Positions 26,537 to 36,608 of a DNA stretch of 64,000 bases are shown here, piece by piece. The position numbers and the translations under genes were made by a program. Source of the stretch: Chloroflexota bacterium. Lineage in GTDB: Bacteria > Chloroflexota > Dehalococcoidia > GIF9 > UBA5629. The first letter of the stretch is position 1, and every line of letters starts with the position of its first letter. The DNA is taken from the NCBI GenBank assembly GCA_016865855.1, contig VGNX01000002.1:62001-126000 (forward strand). The letters run 5' to 3'. The notes beneath the pieces are model-generated. The model was not told the origin of the DNA. It was given only the letters and a program-made list of their open reading frames with translations, and made no database searches.

Positions 26537-27853
26537 CTACTTCAGGAAACCTTCATAGCGGCGCATTGTCAACTGTGCCTCTATTTGTTTCATGGTATCC
26601 AAAGCTACACCCACAACGATGAGCATGCCGAAGCTAGATAAAGTTAGCACAGCAACATTCGTTATTTCCTGAACGAGGAACGGCATCACCGCCACAAAAG
26701 CCAGAAAGAGGGCTCCACCCCAGGTTATGCGGTTAATGACCTTGTTGAGGTAATCGGTGGTGGGTTTCCCAGGGCGGACACCGGGGACAAAGCCTCCTTG
26801 ACGCTGCAATGTTTGCGCTAAGTTCATCTGTTCAAATATAATCATGGTATAGAAAAAGGCAAAAGCTACTACCATCAAGAAATAAAGCCCCCAGTAAAAC
26901 AAACCCACGGGGAGAGGTGCATCAGGGCTAAACCACGCCATAATCTTGCTGGCAAAGTTTGGATCCTGCCCCTGTGGGCTGGCAAAATAACTGGCTATTG
27001 TTCCCGGGAAAATCATCAGCGCCATAGCAAAGATGAGTGGTATCATCCCGGCAGTGTTCACCCGAAGGGGAATATGCGTCGAACCTGTTTGGCGATACAT
27101 GCGAGCACCACGGAAGGCAGTCCGTGCATATTGGACCGGAATGCGGCGATGTCCTTCAGTAAATACGACTATAAGCGCCATCATGGCCAGACCAATAATA
27201 AGAAAGGCGATGAGACCGCCAATGTTCTCCCTAGCTATCATGCCACGACCTATCATCTCCGGCAAACTAGCCACAATGCCACCAAAGATTATTATTGATA
27301 CACCATTTCCAATACCTCGCTCAGTGATAAGCTCACCAAGCCAGACAAGAAAGATAGTCCCGGCTGTCAGCGACAGTATTATAGCTATGGTAGGCAATGC
27401 TGCCGCTTGACCAATCGCGCCCTGGCTGCGCAGCAGTGCCAGCTGAGCATAACCCTGAAGAGCAGCTAAAGGTACAGTTAGCCAGTGGGTAAACTGATTA
27501 ATCCTACGCCTGCCAGCTTCCCCCTCTTGAGATAAAGCCCGAAGGCGTGGAATAACTGGGACCAGCAATTGCATAACGATGGAAGCGGTTATATAGGGAT
27601 AAACTCCCATAGCCGCTACGCTGAAGTTCCTCATAGCCCCACCAGTAAACAGGTCAAGCATGCCCAGAAGTTGGTTCCGCTCAAAAAGTTGCTGCAACGC
27701 AGCTAGATCCACACCAGGCATGGGAACATGAGCTATAAAGCGAAAAATTACCAGCATACCTACAGTGAAAAGAAGACGCCGTCTCAGGTCTGGAAGAGAA
27801 AAGGCATCGAACAATGCTTGAATAAGACGTGGTCTCCCGCTTACCTGCTGCAT
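26537..27853 (-). CDS. secY: Protein translocase subunit SecY
   Basis: The 438-residue membrane protein has ten membrane segments. GRPRLIQALFDAFSLPDLRR starts it, LDLFTGGAMRNFSVAAMGVYPYI marks segment 2, and FVPGVRPGKPTTDYLNKVINR is the cytosolic loop that meets the ribosome and SecA. It lies directly after rplO. Confidence 0.97.
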   Translation of the reverse strand: MQQVSGRPRLIQALFDAFSLPDLRRRLLFTVGMLVIFRFIAHVPMPGVDLAALQQLFERNQLLGMLDLFTGGAMRNFSVAAMGVYPYITASIVMQLLVPVIPRLRALSQEGEAGRRRINQFTHWLTVPLAALQGYAQLALLRSQGAIGQAAALPTIAIILSLTAGTIFLVWLGELITERGIGNGVSIIIFGGIVASLPEMIGRGMIARENIGGLIAFLIIGLAMMALIVVFTEGHRRIPVQYARTAFRGARMYRQTGSTHIPLRVNTAGMIPLIFAMALMIFPGTIASYFASPQGQDPNFASKIMAWFSPDAPLPVGLFYWGLYFLMVVAFAFFYTMIIFEQMNLAQTLQRQGGFVPGVRPGKPTTDYLNKVINRITWGGALFLAFVAVMPFLVQEITNVAVLTLSSFGMLIVVGVALDTMKQIEAQLTMRRYEGFLK

Positions 27854-27855
27854 TT

Positions 27856-28299
27856 TTAAATTCCCTCCACTTTCCCACCAGCGGCAACGATCTTCTTTTC
27901 AGCAGCGGGAGAGAATTTGTTAGCCTTTACAACGAGCGGACGATCAATGTCACCGTCGCCGAGAATCTTAACTGGATGCTTAAAAGACTTAATCAGCCCA
28001 ACTTCAAGTAACTCTTTTGGAGTAATCTCAGCACTAGGAGAAAACACTTTCAGATCGCCCACATTAACGATGCTGTAGTCAGTTTTAAAAATATTAACGA
28101 AACCACGTTTCCGAGGCAAACGCTTAATTAAGGGTAGTTGCCCTCCCTCAAAACCGAGGCGAACTCCACCCCCAGAACGAGATTTCTGCCCTTTACAGCC
28201 TCGTCCTGAATAACTGCCATGCCCGCTGCCATCGCCACGCCCCACGCGTTTTCTCTTGTGCTTGGCACCTGCCGGAGGTTTTAAATTATGCTGCTGCAT
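27856..28299 (-). CDS. rplO: Ribosomal protein uL15
   Basis: The 147-residue protein has the glycine-rich [22 protein letters not shown]-terminus and [19 protein letters not shown]. Its start lies within the last codons of rpmD (14-nt overlap). Confidence 0.97.
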   Translation of the reverse strand: MQQHNLKPPAGAKHKRKRVGRGDGSGHGSYSGRGCKGQKSRSGGGVRLGFEGGQLPLIKRLPRKRGFVNIFKTDYSIVNVGDLKVFSPSAEITPKELLEVGLIKSFKHPVKILGDGDIDRPLVVKANKFSPAAEKKIVAAGGKVEGI

Positions 28300-28480
28300 C
28301 GGTAATCACTTCCACTTTAACTAAATGATTGACTTTAGCTATCATACCTCTAACGGGAGGAGAATCTTCATGCTCTACCGTTTCATGAAGGCGATGAAAG
28401 CCTAAAGCTTTCAAGGTTCGTCTTTGCTTCTTGGCATAGCCAATATCGCTCTTTATCCATTTGATACGCAGTTTAGCCAC
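28286..28480 (-). CDS. rpmD: Ribosomal protein uL30
   Basis: The 64-residue protein begins (M)[14 protein letters not shown] and has the [27 protein letters not shown] core. The start was set at GTG 28480, which lies inside the rpsE stop region (GTGGCTAA). The longer open frame to 28504 adds eight residues not typical of uL30. Confidence 0.93.
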   Translation of the reverse strand: MAKLRIKWIKSDIGYAKKQRRTLKALGFHRLHETVEHEDSPPVRGMIAKVNHLVKVEVITDAAA

Positions 28481-29015
28481 TCGACTTGGCCTCCTTAATC
28501 TCAAACTCAGCTTTGCGCCTTGCTACGGCCTCCTCAGGCTTCTCAAGGCTAGCTAAAGCCAACACAGTCGCTCTGACTACATTAACAGGATTAGAGCTAC
28601 CTATAGACTTGCTAAGGACATCCTTTATACCTGCAGCTTCAAGCACTGAGCGAACACTGCTGCCAGCGATGACTCCAGTTCCAGGCGACGCCGGTTTAAG
28701 CAAGACCTTCGCCGCTCCTGACTTAACCAGAACCTCGTGCGGTATAGTAGTCCCTGACATAATTACCTTGTAAAGCCCCTTCCGTGCAATGACACCAGCC
28801 TTACGAATTGCTTCCGGTACCTCCTTGGCCTTACCTAAGCCAACACCCACGTGTCCATTGCCATCACCAACAACTACTAGAGCCCTAAAACGAAGACGCT
28901 TACCACCTTTGACAACCTTAGTTACCCGGTTAAGTGACACTAGCTTCTCGCTAAGGTCAAGCTCGCTAGCATCAACTTTGGTTCTCTCTTCAATTAGCTT
29001 CTTAATCGCTTTCAT
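28473..29015 (-). CDS. rpsE: Ribosomal protein uS5
   Basis: The 180-residue protein has the double-stranded RNA-binding fold with [20 protein letters not shown] and [20 protein letters not shown], then [19 protein letters not shown]. It contributes to decoding fidelity and mRNA unwinding. Its stop overlaps the rpmD start. Confidence 0.97.
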   Translation of the reverse strand: MKAIKKLIEERTKVDASELDLSEKLVSLNRVTKVVKGGKRLRFRALVVVGDGNGHVGVGLGKAKEVPEAIRKAGVIARKGLYKVIMSGTTIPHEVLVKSGAAKVLLKPASPGTGVIAGSSVRSVLEAAGIKDVLSKSIGSSNPVNVVRATVLALASLEKPEEAVARRKAEFEIKEAKSSG

Positions 29016-29024
29016 CTATAAACC

Positions 29025-29393
29025 TCAAAAGTCTAGGCCAGCTTTCCTGGCAGCTTCCGCCAAAGCTTTAACTCGTCCATGATACTTATAGCCGCCCCTG
29101 TCAAAAGCTATCTGTTTAATCCCCTTATTCAAGGTACGCTGAGCCACAAGGGAGCCAACCAGCTCAGCGCTTTCCGTTTTTCTCTTTCCTGTGATTTTGT
29201 CCCTTATCTCTGCGTCCAAACTGCTCGCCGAAACCAGAGTATGCCCCGAAGAATCATCTACAACCTGAGCATAAATATGGTTCAAGCTGCGAAAAACGCA
29301 AAGCCTCGGCCTCGTCGCTGTACCGCTTACTTTGGCTCTAACCCGAACGTGACGTCGCTTTCGCGCTAACCTTGTATCTGTTCTAACCGCCAA
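29025..29393 (-). CDS. rplR: Ribosomal protein uL18
   Basis: The 122-residue 5S rRNA-binding protein has [30 protein letters not shown] and the C-terminal [21 protein letters not shown]. It lies 3 nt after rplF. Confidence 0.97.
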   Translation of the reverse strand: MAVRTDTRLARKRRHVRVRAKVSGTATRPRLCVFRSLNHIYAQVVDDSSGHTLVSASSLDAEIRDKITGKRKTESAELVGSLVAQRTLNKGIKQIAFDRGGYKYHGRVKALAEAARKAGLDF

Positions 29394-29396
29394 TTT

Positions 29397-29948
29397 TTAT
29401 CCTTTCAGTGTTGCCTTGCCCGCTTTGCCCGGTTTGAGACGGAGTCTCTCACCGGCATACTTGACACCCTTGCCTTTGTAGGAGTCTGCAGGCCGTATAG
29501 CTCTAATTTGAGCCGCTGTCTCACCCACAAGCTCCTTATCAATACCAGTAATCCGGATGCGGTTTGTCCCTTCCACCACAATTTCTATGCCAGCTGATGG
29601 GGAAAAATCTACCGGATGGCTGAACCCAATTTGCAGCGATAGTTTATTGCCGGCTTTCTGCGCCCGGTAACCAACACCACTCAGCTCTACAACCTTTTCA
29701 AAACCTTTAGTAACGCCCTCAACCATGTTAGCCAAAAGGCTACGAGTCAATCCGTGTAAAGCACGATGATTTCTATTATCAGTAGGTCGCGCCACTATAA
29801 GGTTTCCATCTTTCAACGTAATTGAGATATCAGGGTGAAATGAGCGCGATAATTTACCCTTACCTCCCTCCACAGTCACTTCATTGCCCTTAATATTAAC
29901 TTTGACACCTTGAGGCACAGGTATAGGCAACAATCCTATTCGAGACAT
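29397..29948 (-). CDS. rplF: Ribosomal protein uL6
   Basis: The 183-residue protein begins MSRIGLLPIPVPQGVKVNI and has two similar domains. The conserved IRAIRPADSYKGKGVKYAGE signature is near the C-terminus. It binds near the sarcin-ricin loop. Confidence 0.97.
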   Translation of the reverse strand: MSRIGLLPIPVPQGVKVNIKGNEVTVEGGKGKLSRSFHPDISITLKDGNLIVARPTDNRNHRALHGLTRSLLANMVEGVTKGFEKVVELSGVGYRAQKAGNKLSLQIGFSHPVDFSPSAGIEIVVEGTNRIRITGIDKELVGETAAQIRAIRPADSYKGKGVKYAGERLRLKPGKAGKATLKG

Positions 29949-29970
29949 AGACTCGCCTCCGAAAGTCTAC

Positions 29971-30363
29971 TTACCAAACATAACATAACATTTCACCACC
30001 GAAATTTCGGCGCCATGCTTCTTGCCCGGTCATGAGTCCTTTGGATGTGGACAAAATAGCAACACCAAGCCCACCGTAGACACGAGGAATTTCCTTACGG
30101 CCAGCATATAGTCTAAGACCTGGCTTGCTAACCCTCTCCAAACCGGCAATGGCAGGACGTCCGTTTATATACTTTAAGGATATCTTAATCACTCGTTGTG
30201 GCTTACCCTTGAGAACAGTATAATCAGTTATAAAGCCCTCTTCTTTGAGTATTTTGGCGATAGAGAGCTTAATCCTGGACGCTGGCATGAGCACACTATC
30301 ATGGTGCACCATGATTGCGTTGCGAATTCGAGTTAACATATCAGCGATGGGGTCAGTTACCAT
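29971..30363 (-). CDS. rpsH: Ribosomal protein uS8
   Basis: The 130-residue protein begins with [14 protein letters not shown]. It ends with the [33 protein letters not shown] signature, here described by its start and end residues. It is a primary 16S rRNA binder. Confidence 0.96.
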   Translation of the reverse strand: MVTDPIADMLTRIRNAIMVHHDSVLMPASRIKLSIAKILKEEGFITDYTVLKGKPQRVIKISLKYINGRPAIAGLERVSKPGLRLYAGRKEIPRVYGGLGVAILSTSKGLMTGQEAWRRNFGGEMLCYVW

Positions 30364-30388
30364 GGACTTATGCCTCCAGCACTTTCAA

Positions 30389-30574
30389 TCACCAGCTTGA
30401 TTTTCTCACTCCAGGAATTTCACCTTTTAAAGCCAGCTGTCGAAAGCAAATACGACACAGACCAAATTTGCGTATATAGGCACGGGGCCTACCACACAAC
30501 TTGCATCGATTCCGATGCTGCACCCTATACTTTGGAGGGCGCTTCGATTTCAGCACTTTAGATAACTTTGCCAT
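30389..30574 (-). CDS. rpsN: Ribosomal protein uS14, zinc-binding type
   Basis: The 61-residue type Z protein has the zinc ribbon [10 protein letters not shown]...CRICFRQLA with four cysteines and the C-terminal [11 protein letters not shown]. It lies 12 nt after rplE. Confidence 0.97.
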   Translation of the reverse strand: MAKLSKVLKSKRPPKYRVQHRNRCKLCGRPRAYIRKFGLCRICFRQLALKGEIPGVRKSSW

Positions 30575-30586
30575 TTTATCGAGAAC

Positions 30587-31129
30587 TTAACTCCTTCTAA
30601 AAGGCATACCTAGAGACTCGAGTAAACTCCTGCCTTCCTCATTGCTAGTTGCAGTAGTAACGATGATTATTTCAAATCCCCGCAGCTTATCCACCTTATC
30701 ATAATCAATCTCAGGGAAAACTACCTGCTCCTTAATTCCTAAGGTATAGTTGCCCTCACCATCAAATGAATCGCGGGATATTCCTTGAAAATCCCTGATC
30801 CGTGCCAAAACAACACTAACGAGCTTATCAAAGAAGTCGTACATTCGCCTGCCCCGCAATGTCACCATCATACCGATAGGCATGCCGGCTCTGAGTTTAA
30901 AAGCGGCGATAGACTTTTTAGCTCGTGTCATTACTGGATGCTGCCCCGAAATAGCCACCAAATCCTTCTCAGCTCCTTCTAAAGCCTTAGGGTTTTGTAT
31001 CGCTTCGCCCAAACCGATATTTAGCACGACTTTATTAAGCCTCGGCACTTGCATCACATTCTTATACCCGAACTTACGCATTAGTTCAGGCACTACTTCT
31101 TTCTCATACTTTTCCTTCAACCGTGACAT
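30587..31129 (-). CDS. rplE: Ribosomal protein uL5
   Basis: The 180-residue 5S rRNA-binding protein has [35 protein letters not shown] and [17 protein letters not shown]. All are typical and the length is normal. Confidence 0.97.
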   Translation of the reverse strand: MSRLKEKYEKEVVPELMRKFGYKNVMQVPRLNKVVLNIGLGEAIQNPKALEGAEKDLVAISGQHPVMTRAKKSIAAFKLRAGMPIGMMVTLRGRRMYDFFDKLVSVVLARIRDFQGISRDSFDGEGNYTLGIKEQVVFPEIDYDKVDKLRGFEIIIVTTATSNEEGRSLLESLGMPFRRS

Positions 31130-31149
31130 CCTTAAAATGCACCTTTCAA

Positions 31150-31461
31150 TTAATCGATCACTTCATGACAGGAGCGACAAATTCGCGCTTTTCTACCATC
31201 ACCAAGAAAATGGGAGCCAACCCGAGCTGGCTTGTTACATTTATTGCAAATTAACATGACATTTGATATATCGAGCGGTGCTTCTAGCTCAATTATGCCA
31301 GCCTGCCTGGCTGCGCCGCGAGCTCGGGAATGGCGCTTAATCATATTAACACCTTCGACTATCAACTTGTCGTTCCTAGGTAAAGCCTTTCGTACCTTAC
31401 CCTTCTTCCCCCTGTCTTTGCCGGCGATAACGAGAACCGTATCATTCTTTCTAATCTTCAT
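31150..31461 (-). CDS. rplX: Ribosomal protein uL24
   Basis: The 103-residue assembly initiator has the KOW motif [19 protein letters not shown]. Near the C-terminus lies a zinc ribbon, CNKC...CRSC, so this is the cysteine-containing form. It lies directly after rplN (1-nt gap). Confidence 0.96.
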   Translation of the reverse strand: MKIRKNDTVLVIAGKDRGKKGKVRKALPRNDKLIVEGVNMIKRHSRARGAARQAGIIELEAPLDISNVMLICNKCNKPARVGSHFLGDGRKARICRSCHEVID

Positions 31462-31462
31462 T

Positions 31463-31831
31463 TCATAGAACCTCAGGAGCCAACGATATTATCTTCATAA
31501 AATTCTTGTCTCGGAGCTCTCTAGCTACCGGACCAAAAATGCGAGTGCCTCTAGGGTTGTTTTTATCATCCAAGATAACCGCGGCATTGTCATCAAATCT
31601 AATATAAGAGCCATCCGGGCGATGATGCTGTTTAGCTATGCGTACAACCACCGCCCGAACTACCTCGCCCTTTTTTACAACACCGCCAGGTATGGCTCGC
31701 TTTACTGCCCCGACAACAACATCACCAACAGTGGCATATCTTCTCCGCGTGCCACCGGGCACGTTGATGCACATAATCTGCCGAGCTCCAGTATTATCTG
31801 CTACCTTAAGTCTAGTATAAGGCTGAATCAT
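31463..31831 (-). CDS. rplN: Ribosomal protein uL14
   Basis: The 122-residue protein begins [20 protein letters not shown]. It has [20 protein letters not shown] and [13 protein letters not shown], all highly conserved. Confidence 0.97.
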   Translation of the reverse strand: MIQPYTRLKVADNTGARQIMCINVPGGTRRRYATVGDVVVGAVKRAIPGGVVKKGEVVRAVVVRIAKQHHRPDGSYIRFDDNAAVILDDKNNPRGTRIFGPVARELRDKNFMKIISLAPEVL

Positions 31832-31846
31832 TATTCCTTATCTCTT

Positions 31847-32128
31847 TTAAATTATCTCAGCAGGCTCGACCTCAACTACTTCTTTTCTGCTTATTACCTC
31901 CGCCACCCGCCAGCGCTTTTCCTTAGACAAAGGGCGAGTCTCAATAATCTTCACTACATCACCGACCTTACAGGCATTAGCCTCATCATGGGCCTTGAAT
32001 TTAGAAGTATGTCTGACCACCTTCTTGTAAAGAGGATGACGCCCTAAACTCTCCACCAACACCACCACCGTTTTATCCATCTTATCGCTTATTACCATGC
32101 CGGTTCTGGTTTTTCGTTTCGCTTTCAT
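31847..32128 (-). CDS. rpsQ: Ribosomal protein uS17
   Basis: The 93-residue OB-fold protein has [20 protein letters not shown] and [15 protein letters not shown], ending with the [19 protein letters not shown] signature. It lies 3 nt after rpmC. Confidence 0.97.
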   Translation of the reverse strand: MKAKRKTRTGMVISDKMDKTVVVLVESLGRHPLYKKVVRHTSKFKAHDEANACKVGDVVKIIETRPLSKEKRWRVAEVISRKEVVEVEPAEII

Positions 32129-32131
32129 AAA

Positions 32132-32329
32132 CTATCCTATGCCAAGCTCCCTCTGTCTTATTACGGTCTCAATTCTGGCGATTCTTTTCTTGACTTTGGG
32201 CAACTCACGGTGATTAGCCAACTGTCGAGTAGCCAGGCGAAATCGTAAGTTAAAAAGCTCCTGGCGAGCTTCCCCAAACCGCTTCAATAATTCCGCGTCG
32301 CCAAGAGAACGAATCTCATCGATTTTCAA
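32132..32329 (-). CDS. rpmC: Ribosomal protein uL29
   Basis: The 65-residue helical protein starts [18 protein letters not shown] and has [17 protein letters not shown]. It overlaps the rplP stop by 4 nt. It sits at the peptide exit site. Confidence 0.97.
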   Translation of the reverse strand: MKIDEIRSLGDAELLKRFGEARQELFNLRFRLATRQLANHRELPKVKKRIARIETVIRQRELGIG

Positions 32330-32757
32330 CTTTTCGCCTCTTCCTTAACCGTTTCTTTTACTACAAACCTAGCAGTAATAGGTAGCTTATAAGAAGCCAA
32401 ATGTAATGCCTCACGAGCCACATTTTCTTTTATGCCACCTATCTCAAATAGCATTCTTCCTGGTCTGACTACAGCTACCCAGTGGTCTGGAGAACCTTTT
32501 CCGCTGCCCATCCTCGTCTCCGCTGGCTTTTTGGTTACCGGCTTATCCGGAAAGACGCGAATCCACATCTGACCACCACGGCGTAGATAACGAACTATGA
32601 CACGGCGAGCAGCTTCAATCTGCCTAGCTGTTATCCATGCCGCTTCCTGAGCCTGCAACCCGAACTCACCAAAGACAATAGTGCTTCCGGCTTGCGCCTT
32701 GCCTCTTAATTGCCCTCGATGAACTTTACGATACTTCACTCGCTTCGGCTGTAACAC
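32326..32757 (-). CDS. rplP: Ribosomal protein uL16
   Basis: The 143-residue protein begins [19 protein letters not shown] and has [20 protein letters not shown] and [10 protein letters not shown]. Its start lies 32 nt inside the 3' end of rpsC, a long overlap for this operon. Both ends are canonical, so the overlap is real. Confidence 0.97.
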   Translation of the reverse strand: MLQPKRVKYRKVHRGQLRGKAQAGSTIVFGEFGLQAQEAAWITARQIEAARRVIVRYLRRGGQMWIRVFPDKPVTKKPAETRMGSGKGSPDHWVAVVRPGRMLFEIGGIKENVAREALHLASYKLPITARFVVKETVKEEAKS

Positions 32758-33397
32758 TTTCTCTCCTTATTTCAGGGTAAACACGACCTTTGTAAATCCA
32801 GACTTTAACGCCGATGTGACCCAGCGTAGTGCGAGCTTCAGCAAAACCATAATCGATATCGGCACAAAGTGTATGTAACGGTAACTGGCCCTGGAGGGTA
32901 GTTTCACGACGAGCAATTTCGACGCCGCCTAACCTTCCAGCACAGCTTATCTTCACTCCTTTGGCACCAGCCTGCATTGTCCGAAAAGCTGCTTGTTTCA
33001 TTGCTCTCCTGAAAGCCATCCGACGTTCAAGCTGGTCAGCCACATTCCTGGCTACCAAACGAGCCTCAAGCTCAGGCTGTTCGACCTCTTTAATAGATAG
33101 TCGCACTCTCTTACCACAGATTCCCTCTAAATGTGACCTCAACTCCTCAGCACGTTGTCCTCCCCTACCAATAACAATACCAGGGCGCGAAGAATACAAA
33201 TTTACCAGAATTTCATTACCCTGGTGGTCAATTTCCGCCCTGGCAACGCCACCTTCAGCACACTTTTCTTGAATAGCCTGGCGCAACTTCAAATCCTCAT
33301 GCAGGAACTCAGTATAATGCTTCTCATCATACCACTTAGACTGCCAGCCACGAATGATACCGATTCTGAAACCGTAAGGATGCACTTTATGTCCCAC
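32726..33397 (-). CDS. rpsC: Ribosomal protein uS3
   Basis: The 223-residue protein begins (M)[20 protein letters not shown]. The KH domain includes [17 protein letters not shown] and the C-terminal domain [20 protein letters not shown]. The start was set at GTG 33397, inside the end of rplV, because the longer frame to 33427 adds ten residues unlike uS3. Confidence 0.95.
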   Translation of the reverse strand: MGHKVHPYGFRIGIIRGWQSKWYDEKHYTEFLHEDLKLRQAIQEKCAEGGVARAEIDHQGNEILVNLYSSRPGIVIGRGGQRAEELRSHLEGICGKRVRLSIKEVEQPELEARLVARNVADQLERRMAFRRAMKQAAFRTMQAGAKGVKISCAGRLGGVEIARRETTLQGQLPLHTLCADIDYGFAEARTTLGHIGVKVWIYKGRVYPEIRRESVTAEASEVS

Positions 33398-33737
33398 TTT
33401 GCTCTTCCTCCTCGGCAACAAAAACACTGATATGAGTGCAACGCTTCAAAATAGGAGCCACTCGTCCTCTAGCCTGCGGCCGGAATCTTTTAAAAGTATG
33501 CCCCTCATTGGCGAAAATATCGGCTATCTTAAGCTCGGCAGGTTCCATCTGGAAATTATTTTCAGCATTTGCTGCCGCCGATTTAATTGCCTTAGCCACA
33601 GCCCTAGCTGCCGGCGTCGGCACGAACTTAAGAATAGTCAAAGCCTCATCAACTTTTCTGCCCCGCACCATATCTACAACCAACTTAGCTTTCCGAGGCG
33701 AAACACGAACATCTTTAGATACCGCTGCTACTTTCAT
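33387..33737 (-). CDS. rplV: Ribosomal protein uL22
   Basis: The 116-residue protein has VRVSPRKAKLVVDMVRGRKV and the RFRPQARGRVAPILKRCTHI hairpin that lines the exit tunnel. It overlaps the rpsC start by 11 nt. Confidence 0.97.
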   Translation of the reverse strand: MKVAAVSKDVRVSPRKAKLVVDMVRGRKVDEALTILKFVPTPAARAVAKAIKSAAANAENNFQMEPAELKIADIFANEGHTFKRFRPQARGRVAPILKRCTHISVFVAEEEEQSGT

Positions 33738-33740
33738 TTC

Positions 33741-34037
33741 CTACAAACTACTCTTTCTTGCTTGAACAGTCACCTGCGCCTTACTAACGTGCCCGCGAAA
33801 TGTCCGGGTCGCAGCGAATTCTCCCAGCTTATGCCCCACCATATTCTCAGTGATAAAGATGGGCACATGGCGCCGACCATCGTGCACCCCAATGGTATGA
33901 CCTATCATTTGAGGTAGGACAGTAGAGGCACGAGACCATGTCTTTAGCACTACCTTTTCCCCAGAGCGATTAAGCGCCTCTATCTTTTTAAGTAACTTAG
34001 CCTCGCAATAAGGACCTTTTTTGGATGAGCGTGACAT
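33741..34037 (-). CDS. rpsS: Ribosomal protein uS19
   Basis: The 98-residue protein begins [19 protein letters not shown] and has [20 protein letters not shown] and [15 protein letters not shown]. It lies 3 nt upstream of rplV. Confidence 0.97.
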   Translation of the reverse strand: MSRSSKKGPYCEAKLLKKIEALNRSGEKVVLKTWSRASTVLPQMIGHTIGVHDGRRHVPIFITENMVGHKLGEFAATRTFRGHVSKAQVTVQARKSSL

Positions 34038-34064
34038 TCTATCCCTGCCTTTTCAACTACCTTT

Positions 34065-34886
34065 CTATTTCCGACGCTTGACAATCAATCTATCTGAAGC
34101 CTTGTTCCGGCGCGTCTTCGGACCCAAAGCCGGCTTGCCCCATGGTGTTTTTGGCGCCATCCCCCGAGGAGCTTTGCCTTCACCACCACCATGGGGATGG
34201 TCACGTGGTGTCATAGCTGAACCACGAACTTGAGGGCGCCGTCCAAGCAATCTTGTGCGTCCAGCCTTGCCCAACTTTACACCTTGATGTTCAACATTGC
34301 TTACTTGCCCCACGGTAGCCAGGCAATCGCTCAAAAAACGCCGTAGCTCTCCAGAAGGCAAGCGAACAAGTGAATATCTGCCCTCTTTACCTAATAGCTG
34401 CGCCGCTGTACCAGCACTACGCACTATCTGCCCGCCTTTTCCAGGTTCAAATTCAAGATTATGAATCAAAGTACCATCCGGAATCGAACCTAACGGCAAA
34501 GCATTACCGGGCTTTATCTCCGCACCCTCTCCCGTCATTATGACATCACCCACGTTGAGCCCCAGGGGGGCCAGAATGTAACGCTTCTCTCCATCCGCAT
34601 AATGAATGAGAGCAATACGAGCTGAGCGATTGGGGTCATATTCTATAGCAGCCACCTTACCCTGGATACCAAGTTTATCTCGCTTAAAATCAATTATGCG
34701 CAATCTGCGCTTAGCACCGCCACCCCGATGCCGCACACTTACCACACCCCTATTGTTACGCCCTGCCCTTTTCCTAAGCGGCAGCAACAGAGACTTCTCG
34801 GGAACCGCCTTGGTTATCTCCTCAAAAGAGGCGCTAACCATGCCCCGCCTGCCCGGTGATGTTGGGCGATAGGTTTTTAATGCCAA
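34065..34886 (-). CDS. rplB: Ribosomal protein uL2
   Basis: The 273-residue protein has [20 protein letters not shown], the [20 protein letters not shown] core and the active-site-near [20 protein letters not shown] loop. A 132-nt gap separates it from rplW, and that gap holds a small gene. Confidence 0.97.
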   Translation of the reverse strand: MALKTYRPTSPGRRGMVSASFEEITKAVPEKSLLLPLRKRAGRNNRGVVSVRHRGGGAKRRLRIIDFKRDKLGIQGKVAAIEYDPNRSARIALIHYADGEKRYILAPLGLNVGDVIMTGEGAEIKPGNALPLGSIPDGTLIHNLEFEPGKGGQIVRSAGTAAQLLGKEGRYSLVRLPSGELRRFLSDCLATVGQVSNVEHQGVKLGKAGRTRLLGRRPQVRGSAMTPRDHPHGGGEGKAPRGMAPKTPWGKPALGPKTRRNKASDRLIVKRRK

Positions 34887-34905
34887 AGCTTACCTCCCCC
34901 TAATT

Positions 34906-35001
34906 CTAGGGATGTCTCCTTTGCCATCGGGTCTTTCTAAGGAGTTTGCGATGCTTATGCTTCGCCATTTTTTTCTTCCGTTTCTTTATTACTGAGCCCA
35001 A
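34906..35001 (-). CDS. bS22/AURKAIP1-Cox24-family mini ribosomal protein
   Basis: This 31-codon gene starts at TTG 35001, with GAGG placed 7 nt upstream, and ends at 34906. The peptide begins MGSVIKKRKKKMAKHKHRK and continues LLRKTRWQRRHP. That is the pattern of the AURKAIP1/Cox24 domain (MGSVIKKRRKRM...KKHRKLLxxTRxQRR), known in bacteria as the tiny ribosomal protein bS22 of actinobacteria and in mitochondria as mS38. It lies in the rplW-rplB gap of the S10 operon, so a ribosomal role fits both sequence and place. The match was made by eye, but the conserved residues run almost end to end. Confidence 0.85.
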   Translation of the reverse strand: MGSVIKKRKKKMAKHKHRKLLRKTRWQRRHP

Positions 35002-35018
35002 TTCTATTCCTCTATTCT

Positions 35019-35303
35019 TTAAACTCCTTCGAAGAACTCTATTTTCTGGCCTGGTTCCAAGGTAACAACTGCTTTCTTCCAAGACGGAGTTAATACATAC
35101 CGTCTGCCTATTCTTCTCATCTTCCCTGGAACACTCATTACATTAACCTTAACCACATTGACCTTAAACGCTGCTTGCACAGCTTCCTTAATTTGGCGTT
35201 TATTGGCCTCCTTCGCCACCTCAAAGGCATACCTGTTCTGTTCTTTCAACAGCGTGGCCTTTTCAGTGATTAAAGGCCGTCTTACTACCTCATAAAGATG
35301 CAT
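35019..35303 (-). CDS. rplW: Ribosomal protein uL23
   Basis: The 94-residue protein begins MHLYEVVRRPLITEKATLLK and has YAFEVAKEANKRQIKEAVQ. It sits at the tunnel exit and is a docking site for chaperones. It lies 18 nt after rplD. Confidence 0.97.
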   Translation of the reverse strand: MHLYEVVRRPLITEKATLLKEQNRYAFEVAKEANKRQIKEAVQAAFKVNVVKVNVMSVPGKMRRIGRRYVLTPSWKKAVVTLEPGQKIEFFEGV

Positions 35304-35321
35304 ATCTACTAAACTCTTGAT

Positions 35322-35978
35322 TTAATTGACACTACCCACTGCCTCTGGGACCGACTTTTCGCCCCATAACTCTTCCACTTTCCGCACTGCGTCCACGGTC
35401 ATTACTAAGTCTTTAAAAGAAAGTAAATCAGCCACGTTAAGCAAAGGCGCCGGCATTGTCTTAACGCCTAGTAAATTGCGCGCCGACTTAACCAAATTAG
35501 CCTCAGCTTCAGCGGTAGCGATGATGACAGAATCACCGATCCTCAAGGCTATCAACATATCCAGTATTGCCTTAGTTTTCGGGCCGTCAAGCTCAAGTTT
35601 GTCAACAACCTTCAGCTCTCCACTACTTGCTTTACCAGAAAGAACGCACCTCAAAGCCAAACGCCGCATCTTCTTGGGCATATCTTGCCGATAGCTTCGA
35701 GGATGCGGCCCAAATGCCACTCCACCTCCCCGGAGGAGAGGTGACCTAACATCACCGCGACGTGCCCGACCAGTATGCTTTTGAGCAAAAAGTTTCCTGC
35801 CGCTGCCACTAACCTCGCCTCTTCTCTTAGTATCAGCAGTCCCCAGGCGACGATTAGCTAAGTGCCTGACTAACGCTTGATGCACCACGGCCTCATTAAA
35901 GGGCACAGCAAAAACATCGTCCCTTATTTCGATTTGCCCGGTTACTTTACCCTTCAAATTATGAATCTGAACTTGCAC
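35322..35978 (-). CDS. rplD: Ribosomal protein uL4
   Basis: The protein has about 218 residues with VQIHNLKGKVTGQIEI, HQALVRHLANRRLGTADTKR and KHTGRARRGDVRSPLLRGGG. The frame is open to GTG 35993, but GTG 35978 follows a GGTGGGGGT ribosome site at normal distance and fits the family start. Either way it overlaps the rplC 3' end (20 or 35 nt). Confidence 0.93.
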   Translation of the reverse strand: MQVQIHNLKGKVTGQIEIRDDVFAVPFNEAVVHQALVRHLANRRLGTADTKRRGEVSGSGRKLFAQKHTGRARRGDVRSPLLRGGGVAFGPHPRSYRQDMPKKMRRLALRCVLSGKASSGELKVVDKLELDGPKTKAILDMLIALRIGDSVIIATAEAEANLVKSARNLLGVKTMPAPLLNVADLLSFKDLVMTVDAVRKVEELWGEKSVPEAVGSVN

Positions 35979-36600
35979 TCTGCTTACCCCCACCAGCTTT
36001 CTTGATGAGCAACAATCCCTTTTTAGAACCGGGCACCGCCCCCTTCACCAGCAACAAGTGACGAGCCGAATCGACATCGAGCACTTTAAGATTGCGCTCG
36101 GTTACTCGCCTGTCCCCCATGTGCCCGGCCATACGCGTTCCTTTTAATACCCGCCCCGGAGATGTGGTGGCGCCAATCGAGCCAGGCGCTCGATGACGAT
36201 CGGACTGTCCGTGGGTCTTAGGGCCACCAGCAAAATGATGGCGTTTGACTACACCGGCAAAACCTTTACCCTTTGATATACCGGTGACATCAAGCAAATC
36301 TCCCGGCTTAAACATATCCACATCAACTTTCTGTCCCACTTGAACAGAGTTGACATCCTCCACGCTAAACTCACGGAGATGTTTGAATTGACCTATCTCC
36401 TTAAGGTGGCCTTTTTGCGGAGAGTTAAGCCGCTTGGCTTCCCCGAAGCCAAGCTGAACAGCATTATAACCATCCTTAGCCTCGGTCTTTACTTGAATAA
36501 CAAAGCAAGGACCTACTTCAATAGCTGTCACTACCACCTCTCCATCATCATGGAAAAGTTGTGTCATACCTATTTTTCTACCAATCATGCCCTGAATCAT
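35959..36600 (-). CDS. rplC: Ribosomal protein uL3
   Basis: The 213-residue protein has GMIGRKIGMTQLFHDDGEVV and GISKGKGFAGVVKRHHFAGG, followed by the GQSDRHRAPGSIGATTSPGR loop that reaches the peptidyl-transferase centre. It lies 8 nt after rpsJ. Confidence 0.97.
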   Translation of the reverse strand: MIQGMIGRKIGMTQLFHDDGEVVVTAIEVGPCFVIQVKTEAKDGYNAVQLGFGEAKRLNSPQKGHLKEIGQFKHLREFSVEDVNSVQVGQKVDVDMFKPGDLLDVTGISKGKGFAGVVKRHHFAGGPKTHGQSDRHRAPGSIGATTSPGRVLKGTRMAGHMGDRRVTERNLKVLDVDSARHLLLVKGAVPGSKKGLLLIKKAGGGKQSASSDS

Positions 36601-36608
36601 TTTTCTGG

